A stretch of 64,000 nt of DNA from Mucor racemosus (GCA_027405735.1 JAPEHQ010000025.1:124001-188000); one strand, 5' to 3'. Counted from the first letter of the stretch, positions 21,396 through 34,814 are shown. Translations and numbers: made by a program. The notes: a model not told the origin generated them from the sequence alone.

Positions 21396-24333
21396 ATGGG
21401 TTCTTAAATTACATTTCCTTTTATTAATATAGATTATAGACAATACAATTCAATACGTTGTTGATGTAGAGCAATAAATGCAAGAGCCAATACATTTACG
21501 ACTATTATTATTTGTAAATATGTTTATAGATATAATTTTTACAGCAACTATGGTTTTTGCCAGAGCATAAACTTAAATAACACTTAGTGCTTAAATTTAT
21601 ATGCAAGCCCAAATCTAAGATTATAGATGTTACTTCATCACTCATAAAATTCAAACAAATTCACCTTCTTTATTAAGCTTACTAGTTTAGTTTACGGATA
21701 TTGTCAGCTGTAAAAAGATTTGTTTTCAAGTATACAGTATTTATGATCAAAACTATGGTTATTAGACAAGAGATTAGATTATTATTTATTTCGTTTCTAT
21801 TACATTTGAAATTTTATCACTTTCCTGGAATATTTCTTGGGTTTGCAGCCAGTTCTAGCTTTTCATTGATAGATATAAATATTATCGTTGCCTTTGATTT
21901 GATCTGGCAATCAAAAAATACGTCCCACAATACAATAGTGAATAATGATATTTGACCTTAGAATGCGATTAAATGAGAATATCAGTCTCTAATAAAGACT
22001 GTTACGTATATTAAAAATATCAGTACCTTATGTTAGCATGCGTATTCAAACAAAAGAAAAGAATACTAGCTTGATAATCTGATATGTCTTTTCAAACGGT
22101 AAATATATCCTGGAATATGAAAACAAAAAGAGAGAAACAACACGCGTAGAAAAGGATTTTCAAGGCTTTACATTATTTAGGGCAATTAAAACCCTGCTGA
22201 ATTGCACATTTCAGCGAATGTAAAAGCAGCATTACAGTCGTATAAACCATAAACGAAACAAAATAATAGGTAATATCTTTTATCATAGAAACATGCATTT
22301 TTCATCAGAAAAACCTTCTGTCATATCATACATTCATTAAAAAATCGCAAAAGCGAGCTCCTAGAGCGACGCCGTAATTGAGCAGAGCAAGGCAGCAAGA
22401 TTGAACGACTAAGTCTCTTATACTATGGTATATCAGTTTTAAATAAAAAAGCGTTTTTTAACTTTTCTTATATTTAACCATGTACAGTCTGAAAATTCAG
22501 TTTTTGTAGCGGACATTTTTGGTGACTCATTTTATCCTTACCAGCACTCATGATTTTGATGAAAAAACAGAAAAATCAAATTTTGATACCAAAATCAACG
22601 TCTAAATATACTACATTGTGAGAGAAAATTGTAGCCATGAATAATACACATTTTATAAAAGCCAAATATTAAATGTTAAATAATGAAACTTTGTACTTTT
22701 GCCCCAAAAACGGTTTTTTGATTAAAGGATTTTCATGTTATATTTTGCAATAAAAATGTTTGTTATTTTTTATTGAGCAAATAGAGCGCTAAATTCTGCA
22801 TATGTGTATATTTTTTGTTTTTTTAATTGGTAGTATAATTGACTCTAGATTTGCAAAACCAAAAAAAAAAAATTTAAAAAATGTCAAAATTGATGATCTG
22901 GACAAGAATAATTTTCGAAATTAATATTCTGTTTATAAGCCTTGTAAGTCTTAAAAATAAGAGATTTTATTATACTTGAGAACTTTTTCAAGAATTTACG
23001 ATGCTGTATCCATTTGATTCAGGCTTATTACTGTAAATATTTATACTTACTTTTATAATCACCAATTTTTCTGCAGGTATATATCGAATTTATACCAAAA
23101 AAGCATTGATTATAACGTAGATGATGAAACAAAATGGCTAAACCTTGGATGCTTTTTTTGTTCAAGAAAAATAATATTATATCACGTTTTAACATTAACA
23201 GTTAATAATTCATTTCCGAATAAAGAATAGAAAAAACATGTACTTGTACCTGCTACTTGATTTCAGTTTATAAAAAATATTGGTCTTTTTTGTTGTAGTT
23301 CTAAACATAAATAAAAGAGCTGAGAAAAGAGTGAGGAAGAAAACAGAAAAATAATTTTAAATCAGTCGATTTTGTGTATTACAAACATAAATTTACAAAG
23401 ACATAAATACTTTTAGTGTTGCCAAACAGGTTCTTGTTGTTGTTCCCATTTGGTCTTCGAAAGAAGAACATGGGCAGAACTCTTTCAAATCCCAAATTTC
23501 AAATTGATGTACATCTCGTCAATAAGGCAGTTCTGTTGAATAAGAGTAACTCACATCTGCTTTAAACCATTTCAATTATCTTCGTTATTAATTATATTAT
23601 TGCAGTAAATAACGACGTTGTTTACTAAAATAAAAAAATGTAAAAAATGAAAGCAGTATAAATACAATTATAAGCAGCTAAAGTGTCTTATTACAAATAG
23701 TTTCTAAAGAGTTAAATAATTAAAAAAGTATGAGGATATTTATAGTGATTTGGAGAACTCGGATACCATCAGACTTGAATGAATTTGTATTTAGTAATCT
23801 TCTAGTTTTGAGTACATTGTTATCGATTTAATATTTTAAGGGGTAAATAATGTAGAGCATTGGTCATAAGTGATTGATGTCAAATATGACAATATCGACC
23901 TTTTAGGAAATGGTTGTTTTGTTTATTATTGTTATATATATATATATTATTATGTAACCTTGAATTAAGGGGTAATTTTTATACGCTTGAACCTTATTTA
24001 TATTGAAGTTACACTATCAATATAGATGAGTAGTTGTGTAGTTGACTAAATTGATATCTTTATTTATTATTATTATTGATTTGAATAGAATCCTATTTTG
24101 ATATATGTCATTTGTGTAACTGATTGCACCGTGATGAAGGGTACTATCATCTATACGATATGTATGATTCAAAAAGGTATTTCATATTTTTAGCATGCAT
24201 TTGTTATTTTGTTCAATTCAACCGTTTGTTTGTTATTGTTATTCACATTTCAATTAGCATCATATTTTATGAGCATCACTTTTAATTTAGGTTATTTTAT
24301 TATTATCAATAGTTTTTAGTATGTAATTCCACT

Positions 24334-25257
24334 GCAATTATGATTGATATACTTTAGTAAATTGACTAAAAAACCTTGATCTCATTGTTCTGCTCATCTG
24401 GGCTGAGTGATCTACACAAAAGCTTTCATTCTGTTTATCTGTGCAGATCATTATGTCCATGGGAAGTATACAGTAATGCGGCTGTAGTGATACAACATTC
24501 GTTCTCTTTACGTGATCTTTCGACATAGTCAACGATAAATCTTGCTTTGAATTCTTTTTTTTGAAATAATACAAACGAGTTATTGCATTTGCATATATAA
24601 ATGTACTTGAAATTGTAGTTTAAATAAGGCAGTTAAGTATGATGCCTTAACATACTATTTAGCATATGTGTCATATAAACACTGTAAATGATTACCCTGA
24701 TAATCACATAAACAAAGTTCTGATAATCTAGACTTACAATGAAAGATAGAAAATAAAGAATAATATTAATAATTAGTGTTGCTGCCAAGAACAACTAAAG
24801 ACGTTAGACTGATCATCTATATCTGAATGTAATTACATCATTAGCATAAGTGAGAATTGACTCCAGAATTTAATATGAGAACACCGTTCTAGACAGTGTG
24901 TAAGAGATCTTTAAATCAAATATAAATAGCATTAGAAATTCACTCTAAATTTGATTTCCACATTTCGTTTTTATATTCAATTAAGGTTGATCAACTCTTA
25001 CGTACTCATCTTTCTTTATTATTTACATTTACAACATGAGCACTTACGCACATTTCACCAATTTTCGCTATTTGACTAGGTCTCTTCTCGGGATTAATAC
25101 CCAAATAAACGTTATCGAATTACTCTTTTCTTTCCTTTATGATTCCCGAAGGTAGAGTTAGAATGACGGCTAGAAGCAAAGGAAGAATTAGGGACTGAAG
25201 AGGGTTTAGAAGAGGAGGATAGTCTAAAAATTGAAGAAACTAGAGTAGCCTTCTTAT
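24334..25257. other. Gene-free spacer
   Basis: No supported exon. Open frames at 24,338-24,574 and 25,112-25,300 (minus strand) have no recognisable domain; the second overlaps the start of an H repeat and is Ser-rich. Confidence 0.45.
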
Positions 25258-25769
25258 TGTGTGCCATCGAGTACCATACTTTTTCATCATCTACACTCAA
25301 TTGATCTTACAATCTATTGACTACGACATGTAGCATTGAAATGCAAAATTTTGATATCGGAGGATACAAGAAACTCCTAGCGTACTAAGTTTATCCAGCA
25401 ATTAACGAGGACGCTTAGATCTCTCAATTATGGCACCATATGTATTATTTTTTCCCAGCGGTTAATCAATCAAGTAGTTATTAAATCAATACACAAGCAT
25501 ACAGTATTACATAGTTAAATTATGATTGATCCATTTCAATCCATGAATTACTATCAAACATATCTAATGGTTTAATAGTACTTTACATTACATCATTACA
25601 TTTTATCAGGAGGATCTCAATGTCAAATCAATATAAATGATCATACTTTTATATCTAAATAAACGATATCTTGTTTTTATTATATAGTGGCAGAACTGAT
25701 TCATTACTCATTCTCTTTTAATTTTATTCTTTTTTAAGTATTATTTATCAAACCTAAAAATATACGACA
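25258..25769 (-). repeat. LTR-like repeat H, copy 3
   Basis: Inverted relative to copies 1 and 2, 512 bp, with the right edge at TATACGACA and the left edge at TTGTGTGCC. Many substitutions relative to copy 2. Confidence 0.55.
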
Positions 25770-26009
25770 GTAACTTTTAGTGATCTATTAGAATTAGGAA
25801 TAACCGTATTAATACCAATTTAGAAGAAAATCTCTGTAATTCTCTGTAATTGTGGACTAACAAGGTGGATAATATGCTTATATATATTATCCTTGTTATT
25901 ACAAATTGGTGATTACTGGATTGATGAAGGTTGGTGTTCTTATTTATAAATTAGATATTCATTAGTGAATAAATAAAAGTAAAGGGAGTGTAACAAGGCA
26001 GATAAATTT
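25770..26009. other. Short spacer with LTR-like fragment
   Basis: The sequence TGATCTATTAGAATTAGG at about 25,781 resembles the antisense strand of part of the chromovirus LTR and the start of LTR J, so this may be a decayed LTR. No gene is present. Confidence 0.35.
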
Positions 26010-27090
26010 ACAAGATAGCTCCAATTGAAAGCTACTCTGCATTTTTCATTTCAGAAAAAAATATTGATTTTTCGTCGATATAATCAAATAATAGTTCACA
26101 TTATAGCTTAAGCCCTATCATAACTGGGTTCCAAAATCGATTAGCAAAAATGTACGAAAAATGATTCAAAAAACAAAATCGTTTAATGGCTCATAAACTA
26201 CAAAACAAGTCCCCTTAGTGTATTAAATGGTTTTTGTACAGTTTTAAATTCGCCATCTATCTATACAAAGTTTAAACAAATACTTCTCATTAAATTTTGC
26301 GTAGAATGCAAATGAAATTTTGACGTTTTTTTAAGTATACACAACACTTTTTATAAACATGTTTCAAATGTAAGTAATTTACATGATGCATAAAACAATT
26401 ATCTATCAATCATGCTATTTTTGAACCTTCTAGCTGCATTTTTAGTAGAGAAAGCGAGATTTATGTCGAATTTTTTTCAAATTCAGAATTTGGGATGAGA
26501 GTATATAAGGGGAAAATTGACGATAGAAACGAAAGCATTCCTTTTTGCACATTTTTGAGAATATTTCCACGAAAAATTAATATTTTAAAAAAAAACTAAA
26601 CTGGATCCGAGGGAGCTCAACGAAGTCGATGACACAAATGTCAAAAAAGTGCTGCTTAATTTAACGAATATTCTGAAATTTACTACAAAAATGTTAAAAA
26701 AATTAAAAAAAAATAAGTGTTTAGAATTTTTTTATACTTAAATATGTTATAGAGCGCTTTAAAACAAGTAAGTTTCATTATTAAAAAATGTTCGTATAGC
26801 TTAATTTTTTGCAGAGATATGAAGGTCCAAAGTTTCTGCTTTTAACTGTGAATAAGCAGTAAAAATCTGAAACATTAGCATTAAAAAAATTATATCATCT
26901 GCTAGAGATAGGATATTTCCGGAAACGCGTTTTTGGATTAAAGTTGAACATCTCAGGTACAAAAACATATAATTTTATTTTATTATTATTTAATGGGAAA
27001 AAAATTTAACAAGGATTAAAATTTTGGCCTAGTTTTAAGGAAAATGCAGTACATTTTACGTACTTTGGAGGTATAAAACGAATTCAGGAA
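26010..27090 (+). repeat. Repeat family C, copy 2
   Basis: Near full-length copy in plus orientation, with the landmarks CTACTCTGCATTTTTCATTT, TAGTAGAGAAAGCGAG and GGAAACGCGTTTTTGGATT. It ends about 150 bp from the stop codon of the MFS gene. Confidence 0.7.
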
Positions 27091-27244
27091 CAGGCAGTCT
27101 ACTTGCAACCAAATTATGTACCGGTATGTGCGCAGATAATCACTACTCTTATCATTTCACACACATAAATGTACACAGATATCTCAATAATCAAAATTCT
27201 TGAATGTACTGTATTATTATGCATTTATTTCTATATATTGTACG

Positions 27245-28976
27245 TTATCTTCTACCAGATAAGAATACGACTAAACTCAAAGCGCAAATGAATGCGGATA
27301 TTTGGAACAGTTTCATTGACCCATAAACAGCGTACACAAACCCACCAATAATGCATCCCAACCCATAACCTAGGCCAGAGAATAATGCTGCTAATATGCC
27401 TTGAGCTACTGATCTTTGATCTACGGGGAAAAATCCATCAACCTCAGCTACAGCTGTAGACCAAACAAGAGCATAAGAAAAGCCTAATTTACATCTGTAT
27501 TAATGATTATATATATGTGCAAATATTATTTTGTCACATACCACTGAGAACTTGTAATGCTAAAGCTATTACAATAGATATAGTTTCGTTTGGTTGTAAG
27601 CACATGTATACCATGGCTCGAAATATGAACGACAAGTATGCGACGGTCATTAGTAAAGTAACACTGTAAGCATCAAACAACTATGAACAGTAGATATTAG
27701 TCAGAGTCCTACTATATATACATTGATATCATACTTTTCTAGAAAGCCAAAATGTAAGCACCTCGGCACTGCCACCAATTGGACCTGTCCAACCCATCAT
27801 TGAAGCATCCATCCCTAAATCCTTCAACAAAAGAAACAAAAACTGACTGATCATGGAATAAGCTAAACCATACAAAAGAATTGAAAGCAGAAAGGTATAA
27901 ACAAGGATTGTTTTCAGAATTGAAGGCTCTGGTAGATCTCCTGCTGCTCCATCATGAATAGTCCCCAAAGCAGACAAAGATGTATCCAAAGTAGGTATAT
28001 ATGAAATGACTAAACCTAAGGAAGGTAGGGTAGATGACGCATGCAACTCTTGTTCAGCTTCCATTTGTACACTCATTGCCATCACAGTAGTTGTAGTGGT
28101 CAAATATAATGAATTTGTATTACTATCTCTTCTTTGTAATGTGGTACTAGAAGAGTTTCTTCTCGTATTTTGTAACCATGTTGGTTCTGATGTACTGGCT
28201 GGATTGTATAAGTAATTGCCTCCTGCGGTGTTTGATTTTCCTGTTAACAATGACGATCTCTCTTCTTCATTCAAATCATCGCTATTATCATATGTTGTTG
28301 TAGTTCTTCGATTGCCATTGTTTGTTGTTGCGAGCATCATCTGATAATCAAAACGCACAAACAAGGATAATATCACAAATGTTATCAGCCCCACCAAAAA
28401 TACAGCAAATGATATACCAATTCCTTTATGAGCGATCAAAAGTCCAACAACAAGGATGTGCAAACCATTCGAAACGGATCCCCAAAGACGTTGGTTACCT
28501 AATTGATTGATACCATTTTATAGATAAATGTGGATCGATAACAGTATTTTTACATAACTACCATAGAGAATTTTTTGATCTGCCAACGACTTGAGTACAG
28601 CACTATCTACAAGTGCACAAATGGGACTTCCAAAAAAAGCGAATGTAAATGCACATAAAGTAGCAACTAACATGACCATAGAATTTTCCAGTTCAAGTTT
28701 TGCTAAAAAGTAGAGAAACACAACGCTGGATCCTCCAATCGCTGCTATGGACCCCATGATTAAGCCATGGTATTTTGAACATCTGTCTGCAATTAGAGTC
28801 CATAGAGGACAAGCAATTACTTGAACAAACGGAGCAATCGCCAAAAGAATTCCAATCTGATTAGAACTCAAATGTAACACTTCACTGTAAAAAATAGCAA
28901 TATAGGCTAATGCAGAGCCGTACAGTGAATAAAGTGTAATATAAAGTGCTTTAGGTAACAAAAAATACGAAGGCAT
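27245..28976 (-). CDS. Major facilitator superfamily transporter (MFS_1-like/MFSD6-like)
   Basis: Four exons, 28562-28976, 27735-28498, 27542-27680 and 27245-27483, sum to 1557 nt and 518 residues. The start MPSYFLLPKALY leads straight into the first membrane helix. An upstream in-frame ATG at 29141 would add a long tail crossing a TA repeat and is unlikely. Features are about 11-12 hydrophobic helices, a loop segment PLWTLIADRCSKYHG between helices 2 and 3 typical of MFS_1-like proteins, and a long, Thr/Ser/Asn-rich loop (roughly residues 190-350) between the two halves. The second half ends with a VAQGILAALFSGLGYGLG helix, a pattern I associate with the MFSD6 type. Substrate unknown. The closest neighbour on the left is repeat C copy 2. 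Confidence 0.85.
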
Positions 28977-31091
28977 ATACTGTATATATATATATATATA
29001 TATATAAAAACAATAAAAAAGGTGGGAAACAAAATTTAGGTGAGTTTTAATGAATTGCCAACTATATAGCTTATAAATCATCGAAAGATTTAAGGTTGGT
29101 TTTAAGGAGTTCTGGTATGTTGTATCGGTCCGCCTTTTCATTTCATTCCTTCATTGTTTCGAATCTACTTTTTTGTTTCAAACATTATTTTATCAAAAAA
29201 GAATAGCACGAATTCATTTACGATAGTTGATATACATGATTGCATACTCAAACATTCAAAATACAATGAATACATATGGAAAATTCCATGCTACGAGTAT
29301 GAGTTTCTTGTAAGACATACCGTATGTATACTTGTACGAAGAGTTAACCATTTTCGATCAACAGGGAAAGTTTAGAGCACATCCCTCTCCTACCTAGCGA
29401 GTACGAAAATTAGAGTTTGACTATAAAAAGTAGCACTCATAGTTGAACTATTGTTACAAACAATAGTGTGCGTTACTTGATGACCACATTCAATGATAAA
29501 AAGCTCATATAAAAATACAAAAAACACCTCAAATAAAATCATGAAGTTTATTGATTCACTGAAAACCTTGCTAAATCTCGGATTACAGGGTCGAAATCAA
29601 TGACGATAGGCTAAAAGCTTACTCAAAATAGCTTAACAGGGCCCATTACGCCATTTTTAAGTGCAATTTGTGTCCGTGATAATGAGTCTGAGTTCATCTG
29701 CTTTTAAAAAGCTCTCCTAGATTTTGTTTGAAAAATTCTTACATGCATAAAATGAGATTCAATAGAGCCAAAACCCATACCCAAGCATTTCATAGTATGT
29801 CGAGTATTCTATTTGATTTCTTTTTGGAAAAAATTGGGCTGAAGTTGACATGAAGCCATGAATCTAACCGAGATATACTAAAATAGACTTTTTTATTTTC
29901 TGTTTTTCGATTTGAAGTTTTAACGGATCTCGTTATCAATGACATCTAAATTAATGATCCGTTTATTTTTTTTTTGAAACAATATAGCTCTACTTGTGTA
30001 TCTTTGTCAAACCTCTATAATTTACAATAGTTACTATATATTGATAAATGGAAGTAGAGGGGAACGGAAAGAGATATTCTTTTTGGGTTTGTTTATTTTG
30101 AAGGCTGTTAATGTGAATCCGCATTTTTATTTGCATCACAGAGCATATGTTCTATTCTGCATTACATATACTTCTGCAGATTGGTGTCACAGTATGCCAA
30201 AATACTAAAAAAAAACCATTACTATAATATCCAACAAGACAATACAATGATCAACAGTAATTATTTATGTTTACAAGTGCAATATTATGACATGACGCAT
30301 TTTAAGATATGCAGGCTACTTTAGTGGCGCTAATTCTATTCCATTAATGTACATGTACATGTCAACATTCTTCTCTTTCGGCTATATATTAACATTTTTA
30401 ACGCCATTATTATAACGAAAAAAAAACCCCCAAGTATATTAATAACTAGACATACATTATATAAATTTACAAGCATCATTGTTATGCTTATAATTCTATT
30501 ATTATCATTATTATTGTACACATTATATCAAAGAACCGAGGAACATACATTATATACAATAAGTTGTTGACATGATCCAATTTTAGTTATTGCAAAACCT
30601 GTAACCATATATAATGGCTATTGTTCTACAAGGAATTATTGTGTACCTGAATTCAGCAAATCTTAATTTGCTTCCGAAATCCTCAATATTGTACACCCGT
30701 TTCTTTTTGAAAACAGGTTGATCATCTAAATCTTCATTTCTCTTTTATATAGTATTTACTTTAAATAAGTTACCCTTTTATTTTATTTTTAGAAACAAGA
30801 AGAATAATACATTTTACCATGTTTAAACAGTGTTGGTAGTACACAAAACAACAATTATTCTGCACAGAAAAAATGCGTTTGAAAAAAAAAAGAGGGCACC
30901 CTGATGATTCGTGTAACCTTTATCTATCATTTCAAAAGTATTACGGATCAATTGCGAATTTTTTTTTAAATACAAGATATAGAAAGTTAATAATACATAA
31001 GATGAGGGGGGTTGGGGTTGGGAGAGAGAAAGGGTATAATATACAAGTATTAGATATTAATAAATTAAAAAAAAAAAAAAACAAAACAAAA
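28977..31091. other. Gene-free region between the MFS gene and the RhoGAP gene
   Basis: It contains the MFS promoter and leader, with a TA dinucleotide run at 28,982-29,006 only a few bases upstream of the start codon. Near the right end there is an A run (31,067-31,082) within the RhoGAP 3' flank. Several short open frames exist, but none has splice support or a recognisable domain. Confidence 0.5.
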
Positions 31092-32463
31092 TTAAGAAGG
31101 AATATGCACCAACGAATGCCTTTTTGATGTTGTCGATGCATTTTTTCTGTTGTCGTCGTCTATTACTATTGGTGGAGATCTTCTAGTGCTACTACTACTA
31201 CTTCTGCTGCTTTTATTGAGTGATTTACATGTGTTTTGCCTTGATCTCATAACTACCACTTTATACAGCTCATCACTACGTTGATTATGATAACTAGGAC
31301 GTCGCTGAGGTGCAATATCCAAAAGTAACTCAGTCTGTTCCAAAGGTGATAAGGTTGTTGAATGTCGACCTTGTTGGTGCGACGAAGCAGATGAAGAATG
31401 AAAGGCAGAAGGATGACAGGGAACTGTACGAACTTCCCACAAGGGTACATGTTTCCAAATGTCTAATAATTTATCACTATGTTCGATCATCAGCGTCCAA
31501 AGACGGGTCCATTTAGCATTTGTTTCTATAAAATGGCCCATATCTGTCATCATTTTAGCTCGGGAATGACGTTTAATCCAACTTGGTATTTCTTTGAGAT
31601 TATGTTCAAGACCTGTACATACAGGAGCTAAAACAATAGCCAATGCTTCTGGATTCATCATGTTGGTATTGGCATGTTGTTGAATGTTGGAAGCCAAAAT
31701 AACGATGTAATGAATTAAATGAAAATGCTCTTTTGGTAAACGATGTAACATGGATGCCAATGTTTCGATAGTAGATTGATCTGATAATGATTCATCTATT
31801 TTATCATGTTAGATATGTATGATACGATACAATTTAGATAGTGATGGTTTACCGTATAATTGAATGAATTTGTCATGAGTAGCTATTGGTATCGCAGGAT
31901 CAGGCAAGTGACGTAAATACTTTTTAACTACACCTGTAATGGCATGAATATCATTGTCTTTCAAATCCAAGTATTTCCCATAGGTTGGTGGTTTATCAAA
32001 GTCTAATAGAAGGCTCTCTACTTCGGGTGCAGCACCCGAAAGTCTAAATATACCTTCTGTAAGTAAACCTATTCATACATGAAAAAATCATGCGGCAATA
32101 CACAGATTTAGTCTTGATTGAACCTCAGATTATTTGTACATATAACCTTTACCTCGCTTTATAATTTCTTCAAAACATCTAAATACAGGATCAGGAATAG
32201 TCAATCCAAAATCATTTGTTGAGCCACATAGTGATGCCGATTTTAAAGGTGCACCGAAAATACCTTTTGTAATCATTGATGTTCCTATTAAATTTGGTTA
32301 TTTATTGTTATATATTGACAAAAATTTATATCGTACCTCGTTTTTGAGATGTAGCTGGTTGCTGGTATCCCATGCTATTTAAAAAATGATATTTGCCATT
32401 CTGCAAGAATGCAAGTATATTCTTTTGCCGTTTCTTTTCTGAAGAGTTATCATCATATATCAT
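31092..32463 (-). CDS. RhoGAP-domain protein
   Basis: Four exons, 32337-32463, 32153-32284, 31853-32068 and 31092-31795, sum to 1179 nt and 392 residues. It is predicted to stimulate GTP hydrolysis by Rho-family GTPases. The RhoGAP domain (about residues 55-235) shows EGIFRLSGAAPEV with the arginine finger R95, then a YLRHLPDPAIP segment, and finally MNPEALAIVLAPV. The C-terminal third is low-complexity, Ser/Arg-rich and probably disordered. No other domain (F-BAR, PH, LIM) is seen, so this is a compact RhoGAP. The start ATG at 32463 (MIYDDNSS) was chosen because the sequence upstream is a GA-rich, A-rich leader. Whether it acts on the RHO3-like protein cannot be told from the sequence. Confidence 0.9.
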
Positions 32464-33786
32464 TGTATTAAAATTATAAAAAAAAAAAGAGAGAGAGAGA
32501 AGGGAAGAAAAAAAAATATTGAAAAAAAAAGAAAGAGAAAAGAAAGAAAACAAACAAAAAAAAAATGCTACAAAGACACTTTGAATGTAACTAAAAGTAA
32601 GCCAACAAACCGAAAACAAAAAGTCCATTGCAGGCGGTTATTTAATGCCATAATTAATTGGAAGCGTGTGATACCTATTCGAAGCATAATGATCCGTGCA
32701 AAACCATGTCATTTTCATTTACAATCATTTTTACTACACCATATATTCATTTTATCAATGTAAAAATATTTCGTCGCATATATCTTGATAATCTTTTGGT
32801 TTTTCCTCTTTTTACAATCGTTATTCTTCTTAAAAGAAACTTTATTTTTGTTTTCTTGACCAAATATGGTCTACGCCGTAGGTGACACACATATACTTTC
32901 AACTTGTTTAATCAGTAGCACCCAGCAAGCAGTAATATTTCTATATGAAGAGGGGTTAAACTAATTCCAATAATAAGCGGAGATGCAGAAAAATATGTCG
33001 CACTAGAAAAAAAAATTTGCCGGTTTTTTTTTGGTGTTGCATGAAATAAATACTTGAGTATGATATGTTTGCATACCATTTATTCAAAATAAAAAATTTT
33101 GTAGTATACTTGAAATGCTAGAAAACATGAGCAAGCTGAGAAATTGGGTTTACACTGCTCATAAATCATGGAAAAACCCTATAAAGTCATGGCTTTGGTA
33201 TAAAAAATTTCAAGTCAGACACTTTTTCCTAACCTTACATACTGCTTTTCACAATTAAAAGTTACACTTAAAGTTGAAACATGTTCAGGAACACAAATTG
33301 TAGTTATTTGATACAAGCACTAGCTCGCATGGCTGATTTTTTTTTGGCATTTCATTTCATATGAATATGGCAAAATCAGAGAGAAGAAGGTGTTTGAATG
33401 CATTTTTTTTCTCTCGGATGTGCATGGTAATTTTGGACACAACATGATAACATGGCAAAATAGCAAAATTCAGCAATTTCTATATTTGGTTTATCGAAAA
33501 ATAAAGTCTAAACCAAGTTGATTAGATGTTTTTCTTTCACCTTTTCATTTTTTTCGCTCTTTTTGCCTCCTTTCTTTTCTCTGCTTCTCTCTTTTTATTT
33601 AAGGAGGTTTCGTACTATATACACAAACAACAAACATTTAGTCTAATCGAATCGTTCATCATGTGGCAAAGGTGACTTTTTTCAACAAATAATAAGCATA
33701 TCAAAGACACGATAGCATCCATTTTTGCGTTCTTCTTCTTTCATTTCACATTTCACATTTTTTCATTCTCCACTTGGTTTTGTGAA
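32464..33786. other. Divergent promoter region
   Basis: 1.3 kb between the RhoGAP and MCFD2-like genes, transcribed away from each other. It has GA- and A-rich tracts next to the RhoGAP start and a CT-rich block (about 33,530-33,600) followed by TATTTAAGG upstream of the MCFD2-like ATG, a plausible fungal core promoter. No coding exon was found. Confidence 0.5.
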
Positions 33787-34387
33787 ATGCGTACCACATT
33801 AATTTTGGCTATTTTGTCTTTGATGGTATCAATTGTACATGCTGGACCAGGAACACATCGATACAAGGAGCCACATTCAAATTATGGAGATGAAAAAAAG
33901 AATAAACAGTAAGTTTTTGATTGCAAAAAATCAGGACATGTCCTCTTTTTTTTTGTTTGTTTGTTATATTTACCGTGATTTTCTTGAACAAAAAAAAAAA
34001 AAAAAAAAACTGTAGTCATATCCAAGAACACATGAAAGCAATGTCTAAAGATGATGAAGAAAAAGTACCTGAATTAAGTGAGCAAGACATGATTTACTAC
34101 TTGTTTGTAATTCATGATACAAATGGAGATGGATATTTAGATGGACATGAATTAAGAGCTGCATTTACAGATTTTGACGAAGATGAACAACATGGAGAGG
34201 ATCAAGACATTACTCTGCAGGAAGTAACTAACATGGTAGATCATGTATTGTTGGAAGATGATAGAAATGGAGAGTAAGTTATGCTTGGATTTTTAATTAA
34301 ATTTGCAACTGATATTAATTGGCTTTATTTAGTGGTTTAATATCATGGAGTGAATACCTAGAGAGCCAGTTATATCATGATAATTAG
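33787..34387 (+). CDS. MCFD2: MCFD2-like secreted EF-hand protein
   Basis: Three exons, 33787-33908, 34016-34273 and 34333-34387, give 435 nt and 144 residues, about the size of animal MCFD2. Residues 1-19 form a signal peptide (cleavage probably after VHA). Two EF-hands are readable: loop 1 D75-T-N77-G-D79-G-Y-L-D-G-H-E86, and loop 2 D123-R-N125-G-D127-G-L-I-S-W-S-E134. The second loop is restored only when the last intron is removed. The segment HIQEHM before the first EF-hand also fits MCFD2. Animal MCFD2 binds LMAN1 (ERGIC-53) as a calcium-dependent cargo receptor from ER to Golgi; that role is inferred. Intron 1 (33909-34015) ends in a long A run just before its acceptor. Confidence 0.85.
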
Positions 34388-34814
34388 AAGCACTTTCTTC
34401 TATATCAATCTACTAACGGCTTTTTTTTATTCAAGTTCCCCTTTAAAATCATACGCTTTCCCTCTCCCCTTTTTGTTAACCTTCTTACAAAAAACACGCA
34501 ATCTTAAAAACTTCCCCTTACTCCATAATATGCAATTCTATGTATTTCATAAACATAAACAAGGAAAATCAAACTTAAAAAATTAAGGATTTTCCTCTCG
34601 GAGTTCATTACAGCTATTCGAATTGATATTAATAAAATGACCAAGATTCAAACGAGTATCGTCCTACCTTTGTACATCTATTAAAACGCGGGTATTTAAA
34701 GTAAAAAGGTAAAAATTTTCAGTATAAAAACTGACTTGACTTTGACAAGCTTTCAATTTGCTTCTTGTTCTTCTTGTTCTTTTTCATATCTGAATTTTTT
34801 TTATATACAATAAA
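34388..34814. promoter_or_regulatory. Promoter region of the elongase gene
   Basis: Intergenic sequence between two plus-strand genes. A TATA-like AGTATAAAAACTG at 34,721-34,733 lies about 90 bases upstream of the ELO start codon, and a CT-rich tract (about 34,760-34,785) lies between them. No exon was seen. Confidence 0.45.

Larger units (their letters stand above)
20692..24333 (+). repeat. Long repeat family P, copy 2 (most complete)
   Basis: It begins CACTACGGCCGACC with a terminal hairpin (GCCGACCT with AGGTTGGC, CACAA with TTGTG) and ends TATGTAATTCCACT. The head-to-tail order matches the inverted copy 51,803-62,279 once the chromovirus and a solo LTR are removed, giving an element of about 3.3 kb. 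It contains the solo LTR J at 21,082-21,395. No ORF longer than about 90 codons exists and none is shared between copies, so it is probably non-autonomous. Class uncertain: the CACTA start suggests a DNA transposon, but the distal end is not an inverted match. Confidence 0.65.

Noticed and set aside
20692..24333. Firm assignment of P to the CACTA (En/Spm) superfamily
   Set aside because: Only one end begins CACTA; the other ends ATTCCACT and is not its inverted match, no 3-bp target duplication was found, and in copy 1 the CACTA may arise from the H-P junction.
25112..25300. Ser-rich 62-codon minus-strand frame
   Set aside because: Overlaps the edge of an H repeat, no domain, no splice signals that extend it.
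19252..25769. H repeats at 19,252 and 25,258 as the two LTRs of one element enclosing P
   Set aside because: They are in inverted orientation, whereas LTRs of one element must be direct; H copies 4 and 5 around P copy 3 are direct, but both are truncated.
28976..29141. Upstream start for the MFS transporter at 29,141
   Set aside because: It would translate a TA repeat and add an unusual N-terminus before the first helix; the ATG at 28,976 fits the family better.
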